Shown piece by piece: positions 32,736 through 43,613 of a DNA stretch of 64,000 nt. The stretch is from Pseudooceanicola sp. HF7. Lineage in GTDB: Bacteria; Pseudomonadota; Alphaproteobacteria; Rhodobacterales; Rhodobacteraceae. Numbering within the stretch: position 1 is the first letter of the stretch; every line of letters begins with the position of its first letter. Location: positions 62,001 through 126,000 of the forward strand of contig NZ_JAATOW010000005.1 of assembly GCF_011806405.1 (NCBI RefSeq). Reading direction: 5' to 3'. The notes below the pieces were generated by a model. It was given only the letters and a program-made list of their open reading frames with translations, did no database searches and had not been told where the DNA came from. Made by a program: the position numbers and the translations under genes.

Positions 32736-35489
32736 ATGGCAAAGAAAATGCTTATCGATGCGACCCATGCGGAAGAAACCCGCGTGGTCGTCGTGGACGG
32801 AAACAAGGTCGAGGAGTTCGACTTTGAATCAGAAAACCGGCGCCAGCTTGCCGGCAATATCTACCTTGCAAAGGTCACGCGGGTAGAACCTTCGCTTCAG
32901 GCGGCTTTCGTCGATTACGGCGGCAATCGCCACGGCTTCCTGGCCTTTTCGGAAATCCATCCCGATTACTACCAGATCCCCGTCGCGGACCGTGAGGCCC
33001 TGATGGAGGAAGAGCGCGCCTATGCCGAGGCCATGAAGGCCAAGGACGAGGAAGACGAGAAACCCAAGCCCAAGCGGCGGTCCCGTTCGCGGGCCAAGCC
33101 CAAGGCGCAGGAGACCTCTTCCGAGGATGCGGTCGTCACTCAGGAGGTTCCTGAAGGAGGCGAGGCGCAGGCCAAGGACGCCAAGCAGATCGACGGCATG
33201 GAGACCATCGACCTGGACGAGGGCGATGACGTCGAAGAGGGCAGCTCTCCGATGGAGACGGTGCGCGATACGCCCGTGGAAGAGCCCGGTGCCTCTGGCG
33301 ATGACGCCATGGACAGCTCGGACGACGATGAGTCCGACGAGGACGAGGACGACACCCCCAAGCGGCGCGACGCCAAGTCCAAGGACAGCGAGATCGAATC
33401 TGTTGCGGATGACGATGACCACGAAGACATCCGCCCGCCGCGCAAGCCCCGGCCCAAGCGCTACCGGATCCAGGAAGTCATCAAGGTGCGCCAGATCCTT
33501 CTGGTGCAGGTCGTCAAGGAAGAGCGCGGCAACAAGGGCGCGGCCTTGACCACCTACCTCAGCCTGGCCGGTCGTTACTGCGTGCTGATGCCCAACACCG
33601 CACGCGGTGGCGGCATCTCCCGCAAGATCACCAATGCCGCGGACCGCAAGAAGCTGAAAGAGATCGCCAACGAGATCGACGTGCCCTCGGGCGCCGGTCT
33701 GATCGTGCGGACGGCCGGCGCACAGCGCACAAAGTCCGAGATCAAGCGCGACTACGAATACCTGCAGCGCCTCTGGGAACAGATCCGCGAGCTGACGCTG
33801 AAAAGCATTGCGCCCGCGAAGATCTATGAAGAGGGCGACCTGATCAAACGCTCGATCCGCGACCTTTACAGCCGCGAGATCGACGAAGTTCTGGTGGAAG
33901 GCGAACGCGGTTACCGCAACGCCAAGGACTTCATGAAGATGATCATGCCGTCCCACGCCAAGAACGTGAAGCATTACACCGAGCAGCTGCCGCTCTTCGC
34001 GCGCTTCCAGGTGGAAAGCTACCTGTCGGGCATGTTCAACCCGACCGTGCAGCTGAAATCGGGTGGCTACATCGTCATCGGGATCACCGAGGCGCTGGTT
34101 GCGATCGACGTGAACTCCGGCCGGGCGACCAAGGAAGGCTCCATCGAGGAGACCGCGACCAAGACCAACCTGGAGGCCGCCGAAGAGGTGGCGCGCCAGC
34201 TGCGTCTGCGTGACCTTGCCGGTCTGATCGTCATCGACTTCATCGACATGGACGAGCGCAAGAACAACCTGGCCGTTGAAAAACGGATGAAGGACAAGCT
34301 GAAGACCGACCGCGCGCGCATCCAGGTTGGCCGTATCTCCGGCTTCGGCCTGATGGAGATGTCGCGCCAGCGTCTGCGTCCGGGCATGTTGGAAGCCACG
34401 ACCCAGCCCTGTCAGCATTGCCATGGCACGGGCCTGATCCGGTCCGACGACAACGTCGCGCTGAACATCCTGCGCCAGATCGAGGAAGAGGGCACCCGCC
34501 GTCGGACCCGTGAAGTGCTGATCAAGGCGCCGGTGGCCATCGCCAACTACCTGATGAACCAGAAGCGCGAACATGTCGCCCAGATCGAGGCCCGCTACGG
34601 CATGGCCGTGCGGATCGAGGGTGAGCCGCATATCGTGTCGCCGGACTTCGAGATGGAGAAGTTCAAGACCGCGACGCGCCGCGTTTCCGAAGCCGCTCCG
34701 GTGGTTTCGGTCGATGCATCGCTGATGGAAGACATCGACGACGAGGTCCAGGACGCCACCCCCGAGGTCGAGGAGAGCCGGGAAGAGGCGAAATCCGAAA
34801 CCCGGTCCGAGCCCCAGGGCCAGTCCGAGCGCAACGACGACCAGCCCAAGCCGAAGCGGCGTCGCCGCCGGCGGCGGCGGAAGAAGGGCGGATCGGGCGA
34901 TGACAACATGTCCGACAACGGTTCTGGCGACGATTCGATGAACGGGTCCGATCACTCCTCGGACAGCGATGCGGCGGAGGAGAAATCTTCCAAGGCTGAC
35001 GCGCCGAAGGAGGCCCAGAAGGTCGCAGCAGAAGCGGCTGCGCCGGAAGCGGCCAAGGCAGAGGCCCCGGCAGACGCCAAAGCCGACGCGCCCAAGGCAG
35101 AGCCCGCAGCTGAAGAGGCCAAGGCCGAGCAGCCCGCGAAAGAAATGCCTGCTCCGGTAGAGGCCGCGGCACAAACGCCGGCCGAGGAAACCCAGGTCGC
35201 GGAAACACCGGTCGCGGAGGCCAAGGAAGAGGCCCCCGCAGTCGCCGAGGTCGCAACGCCTGCCGAAGAGCCGAAAGCGGAAGCCCCCGCAGCCGAGCAA
35301 ACGCCGGTTGCAGCGCAAGCCGAGGCAGAGCCCGAAGCCGCCCAGGCGGAAGCGGTGGCCGAAGAAAAGCCGGAGCCGAAGCCTGAACCCAAGCCGGAGC
35401 CGCAGCCTGCCATGGCAGACACCGCGCCGGCGCAGGAGAGCGAGCCGGACGACAAGCCCAAGCGGCGCGGCTGGTGGTCGCGCGGCTAA
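32736..35489 (+). CDS. rne: Ribonuclease E
   Basis: RNase E is the main mRNA-decay endonuclease and degradosome scaffold. The 917-residue protein begins AKKMLIDATHAEETRV and has an S1 domain that is interrupted by an acidic, low-complexity insertion (about residues 92-235, rich in D, E, S), as in other alphaproteobacteria. The catalytic core has the Asp in L-V-A-I-D-V-N-S-G-R (about 455) and L-I-V-I-D-F-I-D-M (about 500), and the zinc-link C-Q-H-C-H-G-T-G (about 563). A basic KPKRRRRRRRRKKG segment and an Ala/Glu/Pro-rich tail of about 200 residues follow, for RNA and protein binding. ATG at 32736 is used; a TTG 9 bases earlier is unlikely. Confidence 0.95.
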   Translation: MAKKMLIDATHAEETRVVVVDGNKVEEFDFESENRRQLAGNIYLAKVTRVEPSLQAAFVDYGGNRHGFLAFSEIHPDYYQIPVADREALMEEERAYAEAMKAKDEEDEKPKPKRRSRSRAKPKAQETSSEDAVVTQEVPEGGEAQAKDAKQIDGMETIDLDEGDDVEEGSSPMETVRDTPVEEPGASGDDAMDSSDDDESDEDEDDTPKRRDAKSKDSEIESVADDDDHEDIRPPRKPRPKRYRIQEVIKVRQILLVQVVKEERGNKGAALTTYLSLAGRYCVLMPNTARGGGISRKITNAADRKKLKEIANEIDVPSGAGLIVRTAGAQRTKSEIKRDYEYLQRLWEQIRELTLKSIAPAKIYEEGDLIKRSIRDLYSREIDEVLVEGERGYRNAKDFMKMIMPSHAKNVKHYTEQLPLFARFQVESYLSGMFNPTVQLKSGGYIVIGITEALVAIDVNSGRATKEGSIEETATKTNLEAAEEVARQLRLRDLAGLIVIDFIDMDERKNNLAVEKRMKDKLKTDRARIQVGRISGFGLMEMSRQRLRPGMLEATTQPCQHCHGTGLIRSDDNVALNILRQIEEEGTRRRTREVLIKAPVAIANYLMNQKREHVAQIEARYGMAVRIEGEPHIVSPDFEMEKFKTATRRVSEAAPVVSVDASLMEDIDDEVQDATPEVEESREEAKSETRSEPQGQSERNDDQPKPKRRRRRRRRKKGGSGDDNMSDNGSGDDSMNGSDHSSDSDAAEEKSSKADAPKEAQKVAAEAAAPEAAKAEAPADAKADAPKAEPAAEEAKAEQPAKEMPAPVEAAAQTPAEETQVAETPVAEAKEEAPAVAEVATPAEEPKAEAPAAEQTPVAAQAEAEPEAAQAEAVAEEKPEPKPEPKPEPQPAMADTAPAQESEPDDKPKRRGWWSRG

Positions 35490-35530
35490 GGCCGCAGCCA
35501 CGGCAAAGCCCGGAGCCTGAGAAACAAAAG

Positions 35531-35566
35531 AACGCGCCTTCGGGACCTTCCCGGGGGCGCGTTTTT
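35531..35566 (+). terminator. Terminator after rne
   Basis: AACGCGCC (35531-35538) pairs with GGCGCGTT (35556-35563) and ends in a T-run; a CGGGA/TCCCG type inner pairing extends the stem. Confidence 0.9.
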
Positions 35567-35608
35567 CTTTGGGGCGCGCGGTGGCTCGAACGGCGCGCGC
35601 GAAAAGGC

Positions 35609-35839
35609 TCAGGCGGGTTTGCGGATCAAGAAGACATGGGTGGCGCCGTCCTGTTGCGAGGACAGCAGCTCATGACCGCTTTCGTGGCAGAAATGGGGCA
35701 GGTCGATCTGCGCCATCGGATCATCGGCCAGCAGGCGCAGGCAAGTGCCCGGCGCAAGGTCGCGCAGGCGCTTCTGGGCGCGCAGCACCGGCAGGGGGCA
35801 GCGCAATCCGCGCGCGTCAATCTCTTCCGTGATCTTCAT
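35609..35839 (-). CDS. TusA-family sulfur-carrier protein
   Basis: The 76-residue protein shows the TusA/SirA fold: I-D-A-R-G-L-R-C-P-L-P-V-L-R (sulfur-carrying Cys14 in CPxP), then a helix, L-R-L-L-A-D-D-P-M-A-Q-I-D-L-P and the final strand THVFLIRKPA. Such proteins pass persulfide sulfur, for tRNA thiolation or other routes. The ATG at 35839 begins exactly at the first strand; the longer frame upstream has no ribosome site and unlike codons. It stands alone between rne and katG. Confidence 0.88.
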   Translation of the reverse strand: MKITEEIDARGLRCPLPVLRAQKRLRDLAPGTCLRLLADDPMAQIDLPHFCHESGHELLSSQQDGATHVFLIRKPA

Positions 35840-35895
35840 GAGGCAAGGCATAGGGCAGGCGGGCCGGGCCTGTCCAGCCCAAGTGCGCGGCAAGT

Positions 35896-35920
35896 GAAAA
35901 GGGGCCCCGTGGGGCCCCTT
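35896..35920 (-). terminator. Terminator of katG
   Basis: AAGGGGCCCC and GGGGCCCCTT (35911-35920 and 35899-35908, two-base loop) form a 10-bp palindromic stem, followed on the minus strand by TTTTC. Confidence 0.85.
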
Positions 35921-35952
35921 CTTGTCTGTCGGATTGTCCGGGGTTGCCGGGA

Positions 35953-38507
<2,555 letters not shown>

Positions 38508-39257
38508 ATGTTTGGAATCGAGATCATGGATGCGGCGCTTCTGCCCGCGATGTTGGTGGCGGCCCTGGCCGGTGTCATTTCATTCCTCAGCCCCTGCGTG
38601 CTGCCCATCGTGCCGCCTTACCTGGCCTATATGTCCGGGGTCAGCATGGCGGACTTGGGGCGCAGCGGGTCACGCGGCAAGGCGCTGCTGCCGGCGGTCT
38701 TCTTCGTGCTGGGGCTGTCGACGGTCTTCCTGCTGCTGGGGTTCGCGGCCTCTGCGCTTGGCGCCGTCTTCCTGAGCTACCAGGGCTGGTTCAACACCAT
38801 CGCCGGGATCGTCGTGATGGTCTTCGGGCTGCATTTCCTGGGCATCCTGCGCATCAGCTTCCTGAACAGAGAGGCCCGGCTGGACGCGGGCGACCAGGGC
38901 GGCACCGCCTTTGGCGCCTATATCCTGGGGCTGGCCTTCGCCTTTGGCTGGACGCCCTGCATCGGCCCGCAACTGGGCGCGATCCTGTCGCTGGCAGCTT
39001 CTGAAGCCTCGGTCAGCCGGGGCATGCTGCTGCTGGCGGTCTACGCGGCAGGACTGGGCATTCCCTTCCTGCTGGTCGCGGCCTTCCTGCCGCGCCTCAC
39101 CGGCACCATGTCCTGGATCAAGCGCCACATGGAAGCGATCGAGCGGCTCATGGGCCTCTTGCTCTGGACCATCGGCCTGCTGATGCTGACCGGCGGGTTC
39201 TCTCGCTTCTCCTACTGGTTGCTGGAAAGCTTCCCCGGCCTCGCCGTGCTTGGATAG
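38508..39257 (+). CDS. ccdA: Cytochrome c biogenesis protein CcdA
   Basis: CcdA moves reducing equivalents across the inner membrane to keep apocytochrome c or other periplasmic thiols reduced. The 249-residue protein has six hydrophobic helices, with the redox Cys pair in S-P-C-V-L-P (about residue 30) and W-T-P-C-I-G-P (about 153). The first ATG (M-F-G-I-E-I-M) has no strong ribosome site; an ATG 18 bases on (M-D-A-A-L-L) is equally possible. The following gene starts 58 bp downstream, possibly in the same transcript. Confidence 0.9.
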   Translation: MFGIEIMDAALLPAMLVAALAGVISFLSPCVLPIVPPYLAYMSGVSMADLGRSGSRGKALLPAVFFVLGLSTVFLLLGFAASALGAVFLSYQGWFNTIAGIVVMVFGLHFLGILRISFLNREARLDAGDQGGTAFGAYILGLAFAFGWTPCIGPQLGAILSLAASEASVSRGMLLLAVYAAGLGIPFLLVAAFLPRLTGTMSWIKRHMEAIERLMGLLLWTIGLLMLTGGFSRFSYWLLESFPGLAVLG

Positions 39258-39315
39258 TGCTTAACCTTCGGGTGGTTAGCCTTTACCCTGCTATGACCGA
39301 AAAACGGAGGTGCAG

Positions 39316-40545
39316 GTGAGCGCGGAGAGTCAGGCCCAGAGGACAGTGGCACGCCGTAAGGTGTTCTACATTCCCGGCTTTGATCCGATCCATCCGCGCC
39401 GCTACCGCGAGCTTTTCCGCAAGGAGGCCGCCGCGCAGGCGGCGATCAGCGGGTACGAGGTCACCCTGGCCGGAAAACCCGCTGCAAAAGGGCAGGACGA
39501 CCCGTATGGCTGGCGCCTCACGGGCCGGATGGAGGGGGCAGAGGTCGCAGCCGATGTCTCTGTCCTGGTCTGGACCGACATCGTGCGCGACAGCATGGGC
39601 TCCTCCATCGCGGCGACCTACCTGGCGCTGTGCCGCACGGCCTGGGTCTATATCGCCAGTGGTGCGCTGTTCCGGCTGATGCGCCTGCGCAAGGGGCCGG
39701 TGATCGCCGCCCTTTACCCGGTGGGCTTCCTGCTGGGGCAGTTGGCACTGGCGCTTGGCCTCGGCTGGGCCGCGGGGGCAGGGGCGGCGGCGGTGATCGG
39801 CTGGCCCGGTTGGCTGGCGGCGCTGGCGGTCATCCCGGCAGTGCTGACCTGGTTCCGCAAGCGTGACAACCGCTGGTTCGCCTATTACCTGATGCATGAT
39901 TACAGCTTCTCGGCGCAGGCGCGCGGGGGCAACCCGCCGGCGCTGGAGCAGCGCATGACCGAGTTCCGCGCCCTCATCGCAGAGGCGCTGACACAGGACT
40001 GGGATGAGGTGCTGGTGGTCGGCCACAGCTCCGGCGCGCATCTTGCGATCTCTGTCCTGTCCGATCTTCTTCGCGCCGATCAGCTGCCCGAAACCGGGCC
40101 GGAGCTGTCCTTCCTGTCGCTGGGGCAGGTGGTGCCGATGGTCTCTTTCCTGCCCAAGGCCGGACGGCTGCGGGCGGACCTGGCCTATCTGTCCGCGCAG
40201 AGGCGGATCTTCTGGCTGGACGTCAGCGCGCCGGGCGATGGCTGCGCCTTTGCGCTGTGTGACCCCGCAGGCGTCAGCGGCGTCGCTACGGAAGGGCAAT
40301 GCGCCCCGCTGATCCTGTCGGCGGCCTTCACCCAGACCCTCAGCCCGGAGCGCTGGAAGGCCCTGCGCTGGCGCTTCTTCCGGCTGCATTTCCAGTACCT
40401 CTGCGCCTTCGACCGGCCCGGCGCCTATGATTACTTCCGCGTCACGGCAGGGCCGCAGAGCCTGCGCGCGCGGTTCGCAGGACTTGCGCCGTCCAAGAGC
40501 CGGATCACCCGCCCAGTGAACCGCCATACCTCGGTGCGCCCATGA
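39316..40545 (+). CDS. Membrane-associated alpha/beta-hydrolase-like protein
   Basis: The 409-residue protein has a nucleophile elbow V-V-G-H-S-S-G-A-H-L-A (Ser near residue 242) of the alpha/beta-hydrolase fold and an opening strand K-V-F-Y-I-P-G-F-D. Two or three hydrophobic helices are inserted near residues 118-185 (GPVIAALYPVGFLLGQLALALGL split by short turns), placing it in the inner membrane. A GTG start 5 bases after CGGAGG is used. The C-terminal Asp/His of the triad are not clear. The P450 start overlaps its stop (ATGA), so the two are coupled and may act on the same lipid-like substrate. Confidence 0.6.
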   Translation: MSAESQAQRTVARRKVFYIPGFDPIHPRRYRELFRKEAAAQAAISGYEVTLAGKPAAKGQDDPYGWRLTGRMEGAEVAADVSVLVWTDIVRDSMGSSIAATYLALCRTAWVYIASGALFRLMRLRKGPVIAALYPVGFLLGQLALALGLGWAAGAGAAAVIGWPGWLAALAVIPAVLTWFRKRDNRWFAYYLMHDYSFSAQARGGNPPALEQRMTEFRALIAEALTQDWDEVLVVGHSSGAHLAISVLSDLLRADQLPETGPELSFLSLGQVVPMVSFLPKAGRLRADLAYLSAQRRIFWLDVSAPGDGCAFALCDPAGVSGVATEGQCAPLILSAAFTQTLSPERWKALRWRFFRLHFQYLCAFDRPGAYDYFRVTAGPQSLRARFAGLAPSKSRITRPVNRHTSVRP

Positions 40546-41903
40546 CACCGCCGAAACCGCCAAGCCGCGAAGGGCGGGTAGGGCTTCTGCGCTATGCCCG
40601 GCTGTTCCGGCGCGATATCCTGTCGGCCCAGCCGGAGCGGCTCTACCGCGCCTGGATGGCAGAGTTCCGCACGCCCTTCTTCCGCTCCTACCTGGTCAAC
40701 CAGCCCGACCTGGTGCAGCTGGTGCTGAAGCAACGCCCACAGGATTTTCCCAAGTCCGACCGGGTCAGCGAAGGCCTGCGGCCGTTGCTGGGCCAAAGCG
40801 TCTTCGTCACCAACGGCGCGCAATGGCAGCGCCAGCGGCGCATCATCGATCCCGCCTTCGAAGGCGGGCGCCTGCGAGAGAGCTTCCCGGCCATGCAGGC
40901 CGCCGCGGCGGAGTGCGTGGCCCGCCTGTCCCCGGGCGTCACGGAGATCGAGGAGGAGATGAGCCATGCCACGGCGGACGTGATCTTTCGCACGCTGTTC
41001 TCGATCCCGATCACCGATGACCTTGCCCGCGATGTCTTCCAGTCCTTCCGCGCCTACCAGCGCAGCCAGCCGATCCTGAACCTCGCCGCCCTGCTGCCAC
41101 TGCCGCGGATCTTTCCGCGCCTGTTCCGGCGAGAGACCCGCGCCAATGCCCGCCGCATCCGCGACCTGCTGACCCGGCTCACCGAAGACCGCCAGGCGCG
41201 CATTGCCGCCGGCACGGCGCCCAATGACCTGGCGACCAAGATCATGACCACCGCGGACCCCGAAACAGGCGCGCTCTTCGACTCCCCCGAGATGGTGGAC
41301 CAGGTGGCGATCTTCTTCCTTGCGGGGCATGAGACCAGCGCTTCCTCCCTGTCCTGGGCGCTTTACCTGCTGGCCACCCATCCCGACTGGCAGGAGAAAT
41401 GTGCAGCAGAGGCCGCAGGGCCGGTCGATTTCGCAGCCCTCTCCCGCCTGCGCCTGATCCGCGATGTCTACCGCGAGGCGCTGCGCCTCTATCCGCCGGT
41501 GCCGATGATGGTGCGTGAAACCACCCGCGCGGAAACCTTCCGCAAGCGCGCCATCCGGAAGGGCGCGCAGATCGTGCTGAGCCCCTGGCACCTGCATCGC
41601 CACGGCAAGCTCTGGGACAACCCCGATGGCTTCGACCCCGCCCGCTGGCAGACCGACAACGGCCGCCAGTGCCAGCGAGAGGCTTACATGCCCTTCTCCG
41701 CGGGCCCCCGCGTCTGCCCCGGCGCGGGCTTTGCCATGATCGAAGGCGTGCTGATCCTGGCCGCAATCCTGAGAGACTATCGGCTGGAGGCGATACCCGA
41801 TGACATCCCGCGCCCTGTGGCCCACCTGACGGTGCGCAGCGAAAACGGCATCCGGCTGCGCCTGGTCCGCAGGGCAGAGGGGGCGCTGCCCCCGCCTCGC
41901 TGA
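40542..41903 (+). CDS. Cytochrome P450
   Basis: The 453-residue P450 has the I-helix A-G-H-E-T-S (about residue 265), E-x-x-R in Y-R-E-A-L-R-L-Y-P-P (about 308), and the heme Cys392 in F-S-A-G-P-R-V-C-P-G-A-G. It is soluble, with no signal or membrane anchor. It resembles fatty-acid or alkane-type bacterial P450s, but the substrate is unknown. A ferredoxin partner is not adjacent. The last residues (GALPPPR) and the stop codon are encoded by an intergenic repeat that has entered the 3' end of the gene. Confidence 0.93.
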   Translation: MTPPKPPSREGRVGLLRYARLFRRDILSAQPERLYRAWMAEFRTPFFRSYLVNQPDLVQLVLKQRPQDFPKSDRVSEGLRPLLGQSVFVTNGAQWQRQRRIIDPAFEGGRLRESFPAMQAAAAECVARLSPGVTEIEEEMSHATADVIFRTLFSIPITDDLARDVFQSFRAYQRSQPILNLAALLPLPRIFPRLFRRETRANARRIRDLLTRLTEDRQARIAAGTAPNDLATKIMTTADPETGALFDSPEMVDQVAIFFLAGHETSASSLSWALYLLATHPDWQEKCAAEAAGPVDFAALSRLRLIRDVYREALRLYPPVPMMVRETTRAETFRKRAIRKGAQIVLSPWHLHRHGKLWDNPDGFDPARWQTDNGRQCQREAYMPFSAGPRVCPGAGFAMIEGVLILAAILRDYRLEAIPDDIPRPVAHLTVRSENGIRLRLVRRAEGALPPPR

Positions 41904-41990
41904 CGCGAGGCTCCCCCGGAGTTTGCCGGCAAGAAGAAGGGGACCGGTCCTGCTTTCTTCTTGCCGAAAAACTCCCGCCGGAGGCATTGG
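41879..41990. repeat. Dispersed intergenic repeat, head-to-head copies
   Basis: Copy 2 of the repeat seen at 21444: GGGGGC/GCCCCC (41879-41884/41888-41893), hairpin GCCTCGC/GCGAGGC (41894-41900/41905-41911), then TCCCCCGGAGTTTGCCGGCA with an AAGAAG end. An inverted half copy follows (41954-41976: TTTCTTCTTGCCG, then AAAAACTCCC), separated by the perfect palindrome GGACCGGTCC (41941-41950). The P450 stop lies in the loop of the second hairpin. The pair can fold as one long imperfect hairpin and may terminate P450 transcription. Confidence 0.75.
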
Positions 41991-42073
41991 AAGGTTTAAG
42001 ACGGCAAGAGGGTCGGAATGCCTTGGCCGGGCGGCAAAATGGGTTAGGTTCAGGCGCCTGAAGGAGAACGCCC

Positions 42074-43264
42074 ATGCTGCCGTCACTATTGCGAAAAATC
42101 CATGAATTCTCGCGCCGGCTCGTGGTGCGGGTGCTGCTGATCGCGGCGCTGGCGGTGCTGGCGGTGGGGCTGACCAAGCTGATGGGCCAGCTCATTCCCA
42201 TCGGTCTTGACGGGCTGGTGGGGGCAGAGGCCGTGGATCGCATCCTATCCGTCATCGCCAACTCCATGCTGGCGGTAACCACCTTTTCGCTGACCGCGAT
42301 GACGGCAGCGCATCGCAATGTCATGTCCCTCTGGACGCCGCGCGCCCACCAGGTTCTGCTGGAGGACACCACGACCCACACGGTCCTGGCGACCTTCGTG
42401 GGGGCCTACCTCTACGCGCTTCTGGCGATCATCCTGCGCGAGATGGACCTGTTCGACACCACCGGGATCGTGGTGCTGTTCGCCATGACGATCCTGGTCG
42501 TCCTGCTGATTGTCGCCGCGATCATCCGTTGGATTTCCCATCTTGAGCTTTTCGGCAGCCTGATCGGTACGGCGGAGACGCTGGAGGGGCGCACGCAGAC
42601 CGCTTTTCATATCCGGGCCCGTTACCCCTCGCTCGGGGCGCATCCGCTGAAGCCGGCAGAGGTCCCCGATCAATGTATCGACGTGGCGGCCACCGATACC
42701 GGCTATGTCACCCAGATTTACCAGGACCTGCTGCAGGATGCCGCGAAGAAGGCCGGGGGTCACATCTGGCTGATGCAGCCTGTCGGTGCTTTCGTGGTGC
42801 GCGGCCAGCTGCTGGCGCGGATAGACAGCCAGAACGAGGATTTGCTGCGCGCCCTGCGCGAGAACATCGAGATCAGCGAGCTGCGCAATTTCACCCAGGA
42901 TCCGGAATTCGGCTTCATCAGCCTGTCCGAGATCGGCGTGCGGGCGCTGTCGCCTTCGGTCAACGATCCCGGTACGGCGGTCGACATGCTGCGCCGCATG
43001 ACCCGTGTGCTCATGAGCTTCGACGAGCCGATGGACGGGCGGGGGCATGAGCTTCAGCATGACCGTCTTTACGTGCCGGCCCTGGACCGGGAGGAGATGA
43101 TCCGGCGGGCCTTTGCGCCCCTGCTGCGTGATGGTGCGGGGATGCTGGAGCTTCAGACGCCTGTGGCCGAGGTCATGGGGGCCTTGTCACACCATCCCGA
43201 TCCAGTCATTGCCGCCGCGACACGGGCGCTGCATGCCAGCTGGAAGGAAGGTGAGGCGGCCTGA
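42074..43264 (+). CDS. DUF2254 membrane protein
   Basis: The 396-residue protein has the DUF2254 layout: four hydrophobic helices (near 20-40, 62-80, 105-123 and 130-152), then a soluble part with P-D-Q-C-I-D-V-A, G-Y-V-T-Q-I-Y-Q-D, P-V-G-A-F-V-V-R-G-Q and the signature G-V-R-A-L-S-P-S-V-N-D-P-G-T-A. The last is the strongest mark of the family. Function is unknown. Start supported by GGAGA 8 bases before the ATG. It is not in an operon with neighbours. Confidence 0.9.
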   Translation: MLPSLLRKIHEFSRRLVVRVLLIAALAVLAVGLTKLMGQLIPIGLDGLVGAEAVDRILSVIANSMLAVTTFSLTAMTAAHRNVMSLWTPRAHQVLLEDTTTHTVLATFVGAYLYALLAIILREMDLFDTTGIVVLFAMTILVVLLIVAAIIRWISHLELFGSLIGTAETLEGRTQTAFHIRARYPSLGAHPLKPAEVPDQCIDVAATDTGYVTQIYQDLLQDAAKKAGGHIWLMQPVGAFVVRGQLLARIDSQNEDLLRALRENIEISELRNFTQDPEFGFISLSEIGVRALSPSVNDPGTAVDMLRRMTRVLMSFDEPMDGRGHELQHDRLYVPALDREEMIRRAFAPLLRDGAGMLELQTPVAEVMGALSHHPDPVIAAATRALHASWKEGEAA

Positions 43265-43316
43265 CCGACTTGGGGGGCCGCCAAGTGATCAATTGCTGAG
43301 GGGCACGGGTTCCGAA

Positions 43317-43564
43317 CGCTGACGTATGGAACAGGTCGGCGTGGAACGGCGACTAACTCCATTCGCTCTGGTATGGTTTGAAACCACGAAAGGCGTAAAC
43401 CGAGGCTTCTTCGTGGAGAACTGCTCGGCGCCGGTTGGGTGAGGACGGTTCGCTCTGCCCGTTTGAGCAGGATTCCATCTCGCGAGCTTGCCGAGGCTAG
43501 GTTGCGAAACCGGGGCGACCGACCGACTCTAGGCCGTCGTCGCCTAGCTTACCATACGTCAGCG
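43317..43564. mobile_element. MITE-like element or IS remnant with 13-bp terminal inverted repeats
   Basis: CGCTGACGTATGG (43317-43329) recurs as its exact reverse complement at 43552-43564, 222 bp apart, in a 349-bp gap with no gene. The inner flanks are also partly related, with AGG-CGGCG type matches on both arms. Inside lie further inverted repeats, CCACGAA/TTCGTGG (43385-43391/43411-43417) and CTAGGC/GCCTAG (about 43529-43547). No transposase remains and no clear target duplication is seen. It may be a non-autonomous element or a structured RNA gene. Confidence 0.45.
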
Positions 43565-43613
43565 CATTGCGATCCCAACCCGATCGCTGGGAAAGTCAGC
43601 CCCAGCCCCTCGC

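Noticed and set aside
32829-35501. Very long (890-codon) frame antisense to rne
   Set aside because: High G/C third positions and the Glu/Lys/Ala-rich tail of RNase E create a long open antisense frame; it has no ribosome site and a biased Leu/Gly/Arg composition.
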